12,464 nucleotides of DNA, taken from CAYRVX01 sp964642165. Its GTDB lineage: Bacteria; Planctomycetota; Phycisphaerae; SM23-33. This document shows positions 1 to 7,239 of the stretch, in pieces. Below the pieces are notes generated by a model. The model was not told where the DNA came from, did not search any database, and was given only the letters and a program-made list of their open reading frames with translations. The position numbers and the translations under genes were made by a program. The stretch is taken from contig CAZXOC010000226.1 in NCBI GenBank assembly GCA_964642165.1, positions 1-12,464 on the forward strand, in the 5' to 3' direction. How positions within the stretch are numbered: the stretch's first letter is position 1; every line of letters starts with the position of its first letter.

Positions 1-2
1 TC

Positions 3-2057
3 TGGCGCGTGCCCGCTCCCATCGTCCTCAAGGGTCCGGCGGGCATCGCGGTCTCGCTCGTGCTCTCCGATCGCGCCGCCTACCTCGCCGATTCCGAGCG
101 GCTGAGGGCGTTCCGGCTCGCCGACGGCCGGGCGCTCTGGGAGACACCCGCCACGATCAATCATCACAAGCCGCCGGATGTGTTTGTGGCAAACGGCCTC
201 GTGTGGGCGGCAGCATATAGTGCCTCCACCGGGCGGCCGGCGCCGGCGCTGGGGCTTGCCCGCATGGGCGTCAGCGGTTTCGATTGCGAAACCGGGAAGC
301 CGGTCAAGCGGATCGATCAGACCATGCTCGGGCCCATGGGCCATGACCGCTGCTACCGCAACCGGATCACGACGCGGTATTACATCAACACCGTGACCGG
401 CGGCAGCGACTTCCTCGACCTGAGCTCCTCGGCGGAACTGCCCAACCCCTGGATCCGCAGCACGTGCGGCATCGGCCCGCTCCCGTGCAACGGCCTCTAC
501 TACGGCGGGCCGCCCTCCTGCGCGTGCTGCAACAGCGTCATGCTGAACGGAATGAACGCGATGGCCGCCGAGCCGGGCCTGACCAGGTCGGACCAGCCCA
601 TCAAGGTGGGCACGGAGTCCAGGCTCGAGAAAGGCCCGGCCTACTCCGCGATCTCGAAGCCGAAGGCCGCGGCTTCCCCGGAGGATTGGCCGACCTACCG
701 TCACGACAACGCCCGGACGGGGACGACGAAGAGCAAGGTCCCCCCCGTGCTCGCGAAACGTTGGGAGGCCAAAGTCGGCAGCCGCGCCAGCGCCCCGGTG
801 ATCGCAGCCGGCATGGTGTTCGCGGCCGACGTGGACGGTCACGCCGTCTGCGCCATCCGCGTGGCCGACGGGAAGATCGCCTGGCGTTTCTGCGCCGACG
901 GGCGCGTGGACTCGCCGCCGACGTACTACCAGGGCCTCCTCCTGTTCGGTTCGCGCGACGGATCGGTCTACTGCCTGCGTGCGGCCGACGGGGCGCTCGT
1001 CTGGCGATTCCTGCCGCTGGAGCGGCGGGTGATCTGCGCGTACGGGCAGCCGGAGTCGGCGTGGCCCATCTGCGGCAGCATCCTGATCCGGAAGGGCCTG
1101 GCCTACTTCGCCGCCGGGAGGAACTCCTTTGCCGACGGCGGCATCTTCCTGTATGCGCTGAAGCCGCGGTCCGGCAAGGTCGTCCATGAGAAGCGCATGT
1201 ACGGCCCGTACGGCGAGGACGGGTTCCCCATCAATAACCGGCAGGTCGTCAGGGGCATGAGCATCGAGGGATTCAAGGGCGACGTCTTCCTCGCCGACGA
1301 CAAGCTGCTGTATCTCCGGCATCAGGCCTTCCAGGGCGACCTCTCGCCGGTCAAGCTCCAGGATGTCAAGCACCGGCACCTGATTCCCTCGCACGGTTTC
1401 CTCGCGGCGGTTCCCCAGCATCGCTCGTTCTGGACCATCGACACGATGCTGCACTACGACATCCCCACGGGCCTGGGCGGCGTGCATGGCGACATCCTCG
1501 TGATCGACGGCACGCGCTTCTACGAGGTCCGGGGCTATGCTCCCGGGCGCACCGCCTGGTTCGATCCCCGAACCAGCGGGTACACGCTCTACGCGGGAAC
1601 GTACGACGCGTTGGTGAAGGCTTCGGCAGGCGCGGCAGCAGCGCGTACCGGCAAGCGGGCTGCCAGGCCGGCGGCCGGCAAGCGGGCCGGCAAACAGGCG
1701 ACTGGCAAGCAGAAAAAGGGCAGGAAGGCGCGAGCCAGGAACCGACGCCCGTCCAATGTTGCCCCTTCGACGAAGCTCTGGAGCAGCTCCATTCCCCTCA
1801 CCGGCAAGGCGATCGCGCTGGCCAACGACGTCCTGTTCGTCGCGGGCACGCCGGTCGTGTTCCCGGAGGGCGATCTGGCCAAAGCGTACGAGGGGCGAAT
1901 GGGGGGCATCCTGTGGGCGGCATCCGCATCGACCGGAGAGAAGCTGGCCCGCTACACGCTGGACGCCCCGCCGGCGTGGGACAGTCTCGCCGCCGCGAAC
2001 GGCCTGCTCTTCCTTTCGCTCGCCGATGGCCGTGTGGTCTGCATGGAGCCGCACTAA
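3..2057 (+). CDS. PQQ-type beta-propeller repeat protein, 5' end cut by window
   Basis: The reading frame is open to the left edge, so the GTG at 9 is probably internal and the N-terminus lies outside the window. Residues here are counted from that GTG. The chain has repeated propeller blades of the type A-x-D-G-x-x-x-W-R-F (for example ADGKIAWRF and ADGALVWRF). A DWPTYRHD motif near residue 226 is typical of PQQ_2-like propellers. A cysteine cluster (C153, C160, C171, C173, C174) precedes it, in a context (PCNGLYYGGPPSCACC) I recall from planctomycete PQQ-like proteins. It is not a CxxCH haem site. Residues about 537-582 form a Lys/Arg/Ala/Gly-rich insert that interrupts the propeller before the last blades. 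The TAA stop is at 2055-2057. The family is normally exported, but the signal peptide cannot be seen here. No catalytic function can be assigned; a structural or binding role is likely. Confidence 0.85.
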   Translation, partial: WRVPAPIVLKGPAGIAVSLVLSDRAAYLADSERLRAFRLADGRALWETPATINHHKPPDVFVANGLVWAAAYSASTGRPAPALGLARMGVSGFDCETGKPVKRIDQTMLGPMGHDRCYRNRITTRYYINTVTGGSDFLDLSSSAELPNPWIRSTCGIGPLPCNGLYYGGPPSCACCNSVMLNGMNAMAAEPGLTRSDQPIKVGTESRLEKGPAYSAISKPKAAASPEDWPTYRHDNARTGTTKSKVPPVLAKRWEAKVGSRASAPVIAAGMVFAADVDGHAVCAIRVADGKIAWRFCADGRVDSPPTYYQGLLLFGSRDGSVYCLRAADGALVWRFLPLERRVICAYGQPESAWPICGSILIRKGLAYFAAGRNSFADGGIFLYALKPRSGKVVHEKRMYGPYGEDGFPINNRQVVRGMSIEGFKGDVFLADDKLLYLRHQAFQGDLSPVKLQDVKHRHLIPSHGFLAAVPQHRSFWTIDTMLHYDIPTGLGGVHGDILVIDGTRFYEVRGYAPGRTAWFDPRTSGYTLYAGTYDALVKASAGAAAARTGKRAARPAAGKRAGKQATGKQKKGRKARARNRRPSNVAPSTKLWSSSIPLTGKAIALANDVLFVAGTPVVFPEGDLAKAYEGRMGGILWAASASTGEKLARYTLDAPPAWDSLAAANGLLFLSLADGRVVCMEPH
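1617..1755 (+). repeat. Lys/Ala-rich low-complexity coding insert
   Basis: About 46 codons inside the PQQ propeller gene encode a strongly basic stretch rich in K, R, A and G. A 13-base unit (ccggcaagcgggc) occurs at 1648-1660 and again at 1675-1687, exactly 27 bases (9 codons) apart. This suggests in-frame expansion by slippage or unequal crossing-over. The peptide resembles H1-like or PAKKA-type tails, though this is only compositional. It probably forms a disordered loop extruded from the propeller. Confidence 0.6.
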
Positions 2058-2296
2058 AGAAAAGAGATTACGGGGACATCTTACAGAACTCTTGACATGC
2101 TGCCGCCTGTGGACGTGGCGGAGGCATGGGACGAAGGGCACGCGTGGTCTGTCCGGGCCTGCCGCGCCACGTCACCCAGCGGGCCGCGGGGGGCCGCACC
2201 TGGGAGCCCAGGGCCGGGACAGAGCCCTCCGCAGGGGCGACGTCCGCTGCGTGCGGCAGCGCAGGAGTTATCTCATTCACGCTGAAGCAGTACCGC
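2058..2296. other. Intergenic region between convergent genes
   Basis: This 239-base stretch lies between the stop of the PQQ propeller gene and the stop of the methyltransferase. No convincing gene is seen: the short open frames here have no recognisable product. It holds the A-rich motif at 2062-2097, a small perfect inverted repeat at 2199-2212 (CCTGG and CCAGG around a 4-base loop) and a 5-bp hairpin at 2246-2260. None is followed by a T-run, so no intrinsic terminator can be called. Confidence 0.6.
2062..2097 (+). repeat. Possible REP/IS200-type flank remnant
   Basis: Immediately after the propeller stop codon the composition drops to an A-rich segment with the core GATTACGGGGACATCTTAC, followed by AACTCTTGACA. 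From memory, strings of the form 'attacggggaca...' recur in many genomes beside REP-associated (IS200-like) transposase genes. This looks like an orphan copy of such an element. AAGAG at 2062-2066 pairs with CTCTT at 2089-2093. No transposase is present in the window. The identification rests on recall of a motif, not on a search. Confidence 0.3.
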
Positions 2297-3133
2297 TCAG
2301 GGTCTCTCGGCGACCAAGAGGAACTTGCGGTGCCAGGGGCTGCCCTTCCGCAGGCGGCCGCGGCGGCGGGCTAGGTCGGCGGTGATGTCGGCGAAGCCAC
2401 GCCACGAAAGCATCGTAAAGCCCACTGAATCAAGGAGCTGCGTCAGTTCCCCGCGCCGGAAGACGTTGTGGGTCTCGCTCATCTCGATGGCCTCCATGCC
2501 GCCGCCGAGCGACCAGGCCTTCGTGAGGAAGTCCTGCAGGCCGCGCCGGGAGATCCGAACGTCCCCCTCGGGCGTCTCCTCGTGCAAGACGTTGTAGAAG
2601 TGAAACTTGTCTTCGAACCGGGCCAATGCCCGCCGCTCGGCTGGCGGCAGCGAGACGACCACCTCGCCCTCGCCGGCGTCCTGGTGATCGAGCACGACCA
2701 GCCGCCCGCCGGGCGCGAGCACGCGGTGGACCTCGCCCAACACGGCGCGCAGCTCGCCGGCGGAGCCGAAGAGCTTCACCTCGTGGAGCACCTGGCCGGC
2801 CACGGCGGCGTCGAAGTGGCCGTCCGGCAGGTCGAGCCGGTCGGCCCGGCAGATAACCACCTTCGCGCGCGGGCAGGCCTCGGCGACGCCTCGCGCGCGG
2901 TCGGCGCTCTCGTCGACGCCCCACAGCTCCTCGACGCCCAGCCCGGCGGCGGCCACCTTCCCCAGGAGCTGCCCCCACCCGCAGCCGATGTCCACCACCC
3001 GCCGGCACGGGCGGCACGCCCGCAGGGCCTCGATCAGCAGGGCGAACTTCTCGTCGTCGCCGGGTCGTTCGACCTCGCGCTTCCGGAGGGAAGCGGCCGC
3101 GTCGTCGTCGTAGAGTGGCGGGCGCGAGTCCAT
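2297..3133 (-). CDS. SAM-dependent class I methyltransferase
   Basis: The product has 278 residues. It has a Rossmann-type methyltransferase core: motif I VVDIGCGWGQ with DIGCGWG at residues 48-54, an acidic ribose-binding residue at D74 (WGVDES), a motif ADRLDLPDGHFDAAVAG, and a post-core HRVLAPGGRLVVLDH of the Methyltransf_11/UbiE type. The C-terminal half (ETHNVFRRGELTQLLDSVGF) resembles the end of small-molecule methyltransferases. The acceptor substrate cannot be told. No signal peptide is seen, so it is probably cytosolic. The ATG at 3133 is chosen because it precedes the conserved N-terminal helix. The frame stays open upstream only as an antisense shadow of the lyase gene. Ribosome-binding match is weak. 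It is divergent from the PL11-like lyase and convergent with the propeller gene, so it is probably a single-gene transcript. Confidence 0.85.
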   Translation of the reverse strand: MDSRPPLYDDDAAASLRKREVERPGDDEKFALLIEALRACRPCRRVVDIGCGWGQLLGKVAAAGLGVEELWGVDESADRARGVAEACPRAKVVICRADRLDLPDGHFDAAVAGQVLHEVKLFGSAGELRAVLGEVHRVLAPGGRLVVLDHQDAGEGEVVVSLPPAERRALARFEDKFHFYNVLHEETPEGDVRISRRGLQDFLTKAWSLGGGMEAIEMSETHNVFRRGELTQLLDSVGFTMLSWRGFADITADLARRRGRLRKGSPWHRKFLLVAERP

Positions 3134-3301
3134 CGTTTCGCGGCCGGGGCGCCTCTGGTATGGTGGCGTGGCACCGCAGGTGGCCGCGCGGCAGTATAGC
3201 GGGCGAACGGCCCGGCGCGGAGGAAACGTCGCGGGACAGTTGGTGTGGTAGGAACCGGTCGGCCCGGGCGGGTCGTCGTTGCAGCAAGAGGGAGTCTGGT
3301 C
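3134..3301. promoter_or_regulatory. Divergent intergenic region, methyltransferase / lyase
   Basis: These 168 bases separate two divergent start codons and must hold both promoters if each gene has its own. On the minus strand TATACT (3198-3193) is a fair -10-like hexamer about 60 bases before the methyltransferase start, but I see no matching -35 element. On the plus strand AAGAGGGAG at 3286-3293 is a clear ribosome-binding site 8 bases before the lyase ATG. No operator or palindrome stands out. Confidence 0.35.
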
Positions 3302-5077
3302 ATGCGAAACACCGCCGTGGGAATCGCCGTCGTGGTCGTCTCGGGCCTGGTGCCCGCCCGCGCGGGCGAGGGGATCAAGCCGAAGGTCCGGGGCTACGCC
3401 TTCGAGGGGCCGCGGATCCGCGAGCGGCTCGGGCGCGGGCTGGTCGTGACGGCGCTGCCGGGCGGCAAGGTGTACCTGAGCTGGCGGCTGCGGGCCATCG
3501 ATCCCGGGCATGCCGAGTTCCTCGTCAACCGAACGGTCGCCGGCGGGAAGGAGACGCTGGTGGCGGTCAAGCCCGCCGGCGGGACGACGGACTTCGTGGA
3601 CGACACGGCCCCGGCGGGGAAGGAGTGCACGTACAGGCTGCAGATCAAGGCGGTGGACAAGATCGCCCCGGCCGGCAAGCCCGTCACGATCACGCCGGGC
3701 GGCAAGCCGGCGGCGTACCGGACGATCAAGCTGCGGGGCAAGTACACGTTCCAGAAGGCCGGCATCGCCGACCTCGACCGGGACGGGCGCTACGACTTCG
3801 TCATCAAGCAGCCGGCCGACAACATCGACCCGTGGTACAAGTACTGGAAGAAGAGCCCCGAGACGTACAAGCTCGAGGCCTACCGCCACGACGGCACGTT
3901 CCTGTGGCGCCACGACCTGGGGTGGGCCATCGAGCGGGGGATCTGGTACAGCCCGTACGTGGTCTACGACTTCGACGGCGACGGGCGGGCGGAGGTGGCC
4001 GTCAAGACCGGCGAGGGCGACCCGCGCGACGCCGAGGGCAAGGTCCAGTCCGGCCCGGAGCACCTCAGCATCCTCGACGGGCGGACCGGCAAGCTCCGCG
4101 CGCGGGCGGACTGGCCCGCCCGGACGCACTTCACCGGCAACCACGCCTACAACTACGCCTCGCGCAACCAGCTCGGCGTGGCGTACCTCGACGGCAAGAC
4201 GCCGTGCCTCCTCGTCGAGCGCGGGACGTACAACATCATCCTCGTCGACGCCTACGAGTTCCACGACGGCAAGCTCCGGCGCCTGTGGCGATGGTCCAAC
4301 AAGTCCGAGCCGCGGACCTACTGGGGCCAGGGCGCCCACTGGATGCACTGCGCGGACGTGGACGGCGACGGGCGCGACGAGGTGATCCTGGGCTCGGCCG
4401 TCCTCGACGACGACGGCAAGGCCCTGTGGACGACGGGCCTGGGGCACCCCGACCACTGCTACGTGGGCGACCTGATCCCCGACCGCCCGGGGCTGGAGAT
4501 GTATTACGGCATGGAGACGCGCCAGAAGGAGCGCAACGGCATGTGCATGGTCTGCGCGCGGACGGGCAGGATCCTCTGGGGGCACGAGGGCTTCACCCGC
4601 CACGTCCACAGCCGCGGCATGTGCAGCGACATCGACGCGAACCATCCCGGCAGCGAGTGCTACAGCGCGGACACCGACGCGCAGAAGAAGGCCGCCTGGG
4701 CGCGGCTGCGGACGTGCCGCGGGACGGTGCTCAGCAAGGACATGTCGTGGGGCTTCGGCCCGCTGGTGGCCTACTGGGACGCCGACCGGCAGCGCGAGGT
4801 CCTGCACCGAAGCAGCGTCCGCGACTACGGCGGGAAGGCCCACGCCAGGCTGAGCGGGCGCGTCGTCGCCATCGCCGACGTCCTCGGCGACTGGCGGGAG
4901 GAGATCATCACGTCCGTCGCGGGCGAGATGCGGATCCACCTCACGACGATCCCCGCCCTGGACCGCCGCGTCTGTCTCATGCGCGACCCGATCTACCGCA
5001 TCGACGTCGCCCACGCCGCCATGGGCTACTACCAGAGCCCGTCCCTCAGCACCGACCTGGCGACGAAGCGCCCGTGA
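3302..5077 (+). CDS. PL11-like rhamnogalacturonan lyase, secreted
   Basis: The product has 591 residues, close to the usual PL11 length of about 600. The ATG at 3302 is favoured by a good ribosome-binding site 8 bases upstream and by a signal peptide (residues 1-21, hydrophobic core AVGIAVVVVSGLV, likely cut after ARA). Residues about 40-150 form an Fn3-like beta domain with GKVYLSWRLRAIDPG, the RGI_lyase N-domain pattern. The rest is the calcium-rich propeller of PL11, with DLDRDGRYDF near 157, DFDGDGRAEV near 223 and DVDGDGRDEV near 353. Family landmarks such as GPEHLSILDGRTGK, GLGHPDHCYVGDL and the terminal DPIYRIDVA...MGYYQSP are present. PL11 enzymes cleave the Rha-GalA backbone of rhamnogalacturonan I by beta-elimination. 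The middle segment (NYASRNQLGVAYLDGK) departs from the usual GNRVDRFLA-type sequence, so this is a divergent branch whose activity is inferred, not certain. Confidence 0.85.
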   Translation: MRNTAVGIAVVVVSGLVPARAGEGIKPKVRGYAFEGPRIRERLGRGLVVTALPGGKVYLSWRLRAIDPGHAEFLVNRTVAGGKETLVAVKPAGGTTDFVDDTAPAGKECTYRLQIKAVDKIAPAGKPVTITPGGKPAAYRTIKLRGKYTFQKAGIADLDRDGRYDFVIKQPADNIDPWYKYWKKSPETYKLEAYRHDGTFLWRHDLGWAIERGIWYSPYVVYDFDGDGRAEVAVKTGEGDPRDAEGKVQSGPEHLSILDGRTGKLRARADWPARTHFTGNHAYNYASRNQLGVAYLDGKTPCLLVERGTYNIILVDAYEFHDGKLRRLWRWSNKSEPRTYWGQGAHWMHCADVDGDGRDEVILGSAVLDDDGKALWTTGLGHPDHCYVGDLIPDRPGLEMYYGMETRQKERNGMCMVCARTGRILWGHEGFTRHVHSRGMCSDIDANHPGSECYSADTDAQKKAAWARLRTCRGTVLSKDMSWGFGPLVAYWDADRQREVLHRSSVRDYGGKAHARLSGRVVAIADVLGDWREEIITSVAGEMRIHLTTIPALDRRVCLMRDPIYRIDVAHAAMGYYQSPSLSTDLATKRP

Positions 5078-5108
5078 CGCCGCGGGGCGGGGGCGTTCTG
5101 CATGCCGA

Positions 5109-7154
5109 TTACCAGTGGTGCACCGGGGGCGCGGGGGGCGCCGGGGGCGGGGAGCGCTGGGCCTTCAGGCGCTCGATGACGTCCGCGATCCGCTGGCGGA
5201 CCTCCGGGTCGCCCGATTCGAGGTGCTTCCGCAGCATGGGAACGATGCCCTTGCCCATCTTGACGAGGGCCTCGGTGGCGGCCTGCCGATCCTCGTAGCT
5301 CTCCGCCCCGAGTTGCCCGATGAGCCGCTGAAGCCGCTGGCGGACCTTCTCCGGCGGCAGGGCCTGGCTGCGGCGGATCCGAGCGCACTGGCCGACGTAG
5401 AGGTCCAGCTCGGGCCCGGGGAGGATCTGGAAGGTCAGCGTCTGCCTGGTGAACTGGCCCCGCAGGACCGAGCCGTCCCAGAGCGTCAGGGCCACCCGCC
5501 CCAGGTGGGTGTCGCTGAAGGACACCGCACGGATGCTCGTCGGGCGCAGCTTGACCTGGCCGTACTTGGTCCGGACGGTCAGGCTCTCCTGGGCGAGGCG
5601 GCCGAACAGCTCGTCCCCGTTGCTCAGCACGACGGAGTCGAGCGTCTTGTCCGGGCGCCCCTCCTCGGCGAAGACCATCTCGGCGACGAGGTGCCGGGGG
5701 ATGGTGAGCTTCGGGCCGAGCGTCAAGGTCAGGGCGATCCGCTCGGGCTCGAGGAAGCCGGCCAGCCGGGAGCCGTTGAGAAAGGTCGCGCGGTGGACGG
5801 CGTTGCCCGGGTTGTCCATCGTGATCGCCAGGAGGTCCTCGGGGTCGAGGTCGACGAGGTCGTGGCGCGTGCGGAGCTTGAGCTTCGCGCTGTCCGGCTC
5901 GAAGGCCACCCGGTCGCCGGTGCGCAGGACGACCACGGGCCCGGCGAAGGTGGCCTCGGCGGGCTTGGCCTTCGAGACGCGATACGCGCACTGACGGACC
6001 GCTTGGAACGGCACCTTCAGCGTATCGCCGGAGGGCAGCTCGAGGTGGACCGCGGCCTGCCGCGGCATCCGCCCGGCCAGGACCTGCCCCCCCGCCAGCA
6101 GCACTCGGAACCGCCGGCCCTGTCCCCCGCCCGCGGCCAAGCCGATCACCTTCTCCGCCGGCAGGTCCATCGGCCCGAAGAGCGTCTCCAGGCGGAAGTG
6201 CTCGTTGGCGATCGTCCCGAAGATGGGGTCGCCGTGCTCGTTGTGGACCACGTCGCTGGCGTCCGACCGCTCGAGGTCCACGTCGCCGAGGCTGCCGGCG
6301 CCCGGCATGTTGACCACCAGCCTGCGCACCCACGAGGGCAGGTCCCTCAGGGCCCCGCGCGGGCGGAACTCGGCCATCTGCTTCGTCAGCACCGCGGCCG
6401 AGCGGTTCTGCGACTCGAAAGAGCACAGCACGAAGGTCTTCTTCGCCGGCACGGTGAGGGTGAAGTAGACGTAGATGTCGTCGCTCTGGACCGTGACGGT
6501 GGGCCGAACCTTGCTGCGCTTCGTGCAGACGTAGTGCATGAGCGCCGGGGCGTTGGGGTACCGGGTGACGGTCACGAACGCCGTGTCCTTGTCCGTGAAG
6601 CCGCCTCCCCCGGAGCTGTAGATGGTGCGGCCGACGGTGGTGATCATGTCCGAGTAGAGCCGGATCTTGACGGAGATGCTCTGCGAGGTGGGGTTCTCGA
6701 AGATGTCCAGCCAGCGTGCCAGGCCGCGGTCGGAGTAGACCTTGATCCGCCGGGAGACGCGGAGGCCGCCGGCAACGCGCGGCCCCAGCTCGACCTCGTC
6801 ACCGGCGGCGTTGAGACGTCCCTGCCCGCTGAAGCTCAGGCGCGAGCTGTTGACGTAAAGGTACAGCCCGCCGCTGTAGGCGCGGTCGGTTCCCACGCCG
6901 ACCGTGCCGTAGGGCTGGATGTCCCACCGGTAGCCGGCGCCGTCGCTGCGGGTGTACGGAAAGCTCGTCACCTTGCCGCCGGTGATATGCAGGCCGGCCT
7001 TGCCGCGCTTCGGGGGCGGCCCGGAGCGAGTTGGCGGCGGCGGCGGAGGCACGGGCGCGATCCACGCGAAGAGCCGGGCGCGGGCGCCGGCGGCGACCCA
7101 GCCGGCGGCCAGAGCGGCCGGGAGAACGATCTTGCTGAATCTGCCGAACCTCAT
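5109..7154 (-). CDS. Envelope protein with six beta repeats and HEAT-like C-terminus
   Basis: The product has 681 residues and no recognised function. The ATG at 7154 is preferred over one 24 bases upstream because AGGAAGG lies 5 bases before it and the protein then begins with a typical export signal (MRFGRFSKIVLPAALAAGWVAAGARA). A proline-rich spacer (35-48) follows, then a beta-rich domain (about 55-250). Residues 305-593 contain six ~35-residue repeats of the form L-x-x-G-[DSG]-x-[LV]-x-G...L-x-[LV]-x-[TL]-x-x-G-x-[LV]-x-[LV], starting near 305, 352, 409, 458, 510 and 558. Residues about 603-664 are two to three helices of HEAT type (EDRQAATEALVKMG, PEVRQRIADVIERL), and the tail is Pro-rich. 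It lies 85 bases behind the metallopeptidase gene on the same strand and could share its transcript. It ends 31 bases from the convergent lyase gene. Confidence 0.8.
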   Translation of the reverse strand: MRFGRFSKIVLPAALAAGWVAAGARARLFAWIAPVPPPPPPTRSGPPPKRGKAGLHITGGKVTSFPYTRSDGAGYRWDIQPYGTVGVGTDRAYSGGLYLYVNSSRLSFSGQGRLNAAGDEVELGPRVAGGLRVSRRIKVYSDRGLARWLDIFENPTSQSISVKIRLYSDMITTVGRTIYSSGGGGFTDKDTAFVTVTRYPNAPALMHYVCTKRSKVRPTVTVQSDDIYVYFTLTVPAKKTFVLCSFESQNRSAAVLTKQMAEFRPRGALRDLPSWVRRLVVNMPGAGSLGDVDLERSDASDVVHNEHGDPIFGTIANEHFRLETLFGPMDLPAEKVIGLAAGGGQGRRFRVLLAGGQVLAGRMPRQAAVHLELPSGDTLKVPFQAVRQCAYRVSKAKPAEATFAGPVVVLRTGDRVAFEPDSAKLKLRTRHDLVDLDPEDLLAITMDNPGNAVHRATFLNGSRLAGFLEPERIALTLTLGPKLTIPRHLVAEMVFAEEGRPDKTLDSVVLSNGDELFGRLAQESLTVRTKYGQVKLRPTSIRAVSFSDTHLGRVALTLWDGSVLRGQFTRQTLTFQILPGPELDLYVGQCARIRRSQALPPEKVRQRLQRLIGQLGAESYEDRQAATEALVKMGKGIVPMLRKHLESGDPEVRQRIADVIERLKAQRSPPPAPPAPPVHHW

Positions 7155-7239
7155 GAGCTCCTTCCTGACGTCCGCCACACCCTACCGCGCCGGGACGTAT
7201 TCCGCAAGCGCCGCGACGGCATCCGGTTTCCGTCCCTGA

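Noticed and set aside
2092..2120. TTGACA as a possible -35 promoter element
   Set aside because: No -10-like hexamer at a suitable distance and no gene downstream on that strand.
3134..5014. Very long minus-strand open frame continuing from the methyltransferase across the lyase gene
   Set aside because: It is antisense to a well-supported PL11-like gene, its product is compositionally odd (Val/Asp/Arg/His-rich) and matches nothing. It is a GC-rich shadow.
5078..5108. Possible shared terminator between convergent genes (ACGCC and GGCGT pairing)
   Set aside because: Only a 5-bp stem with a long G-rich loop and no T-run; too weak to call.
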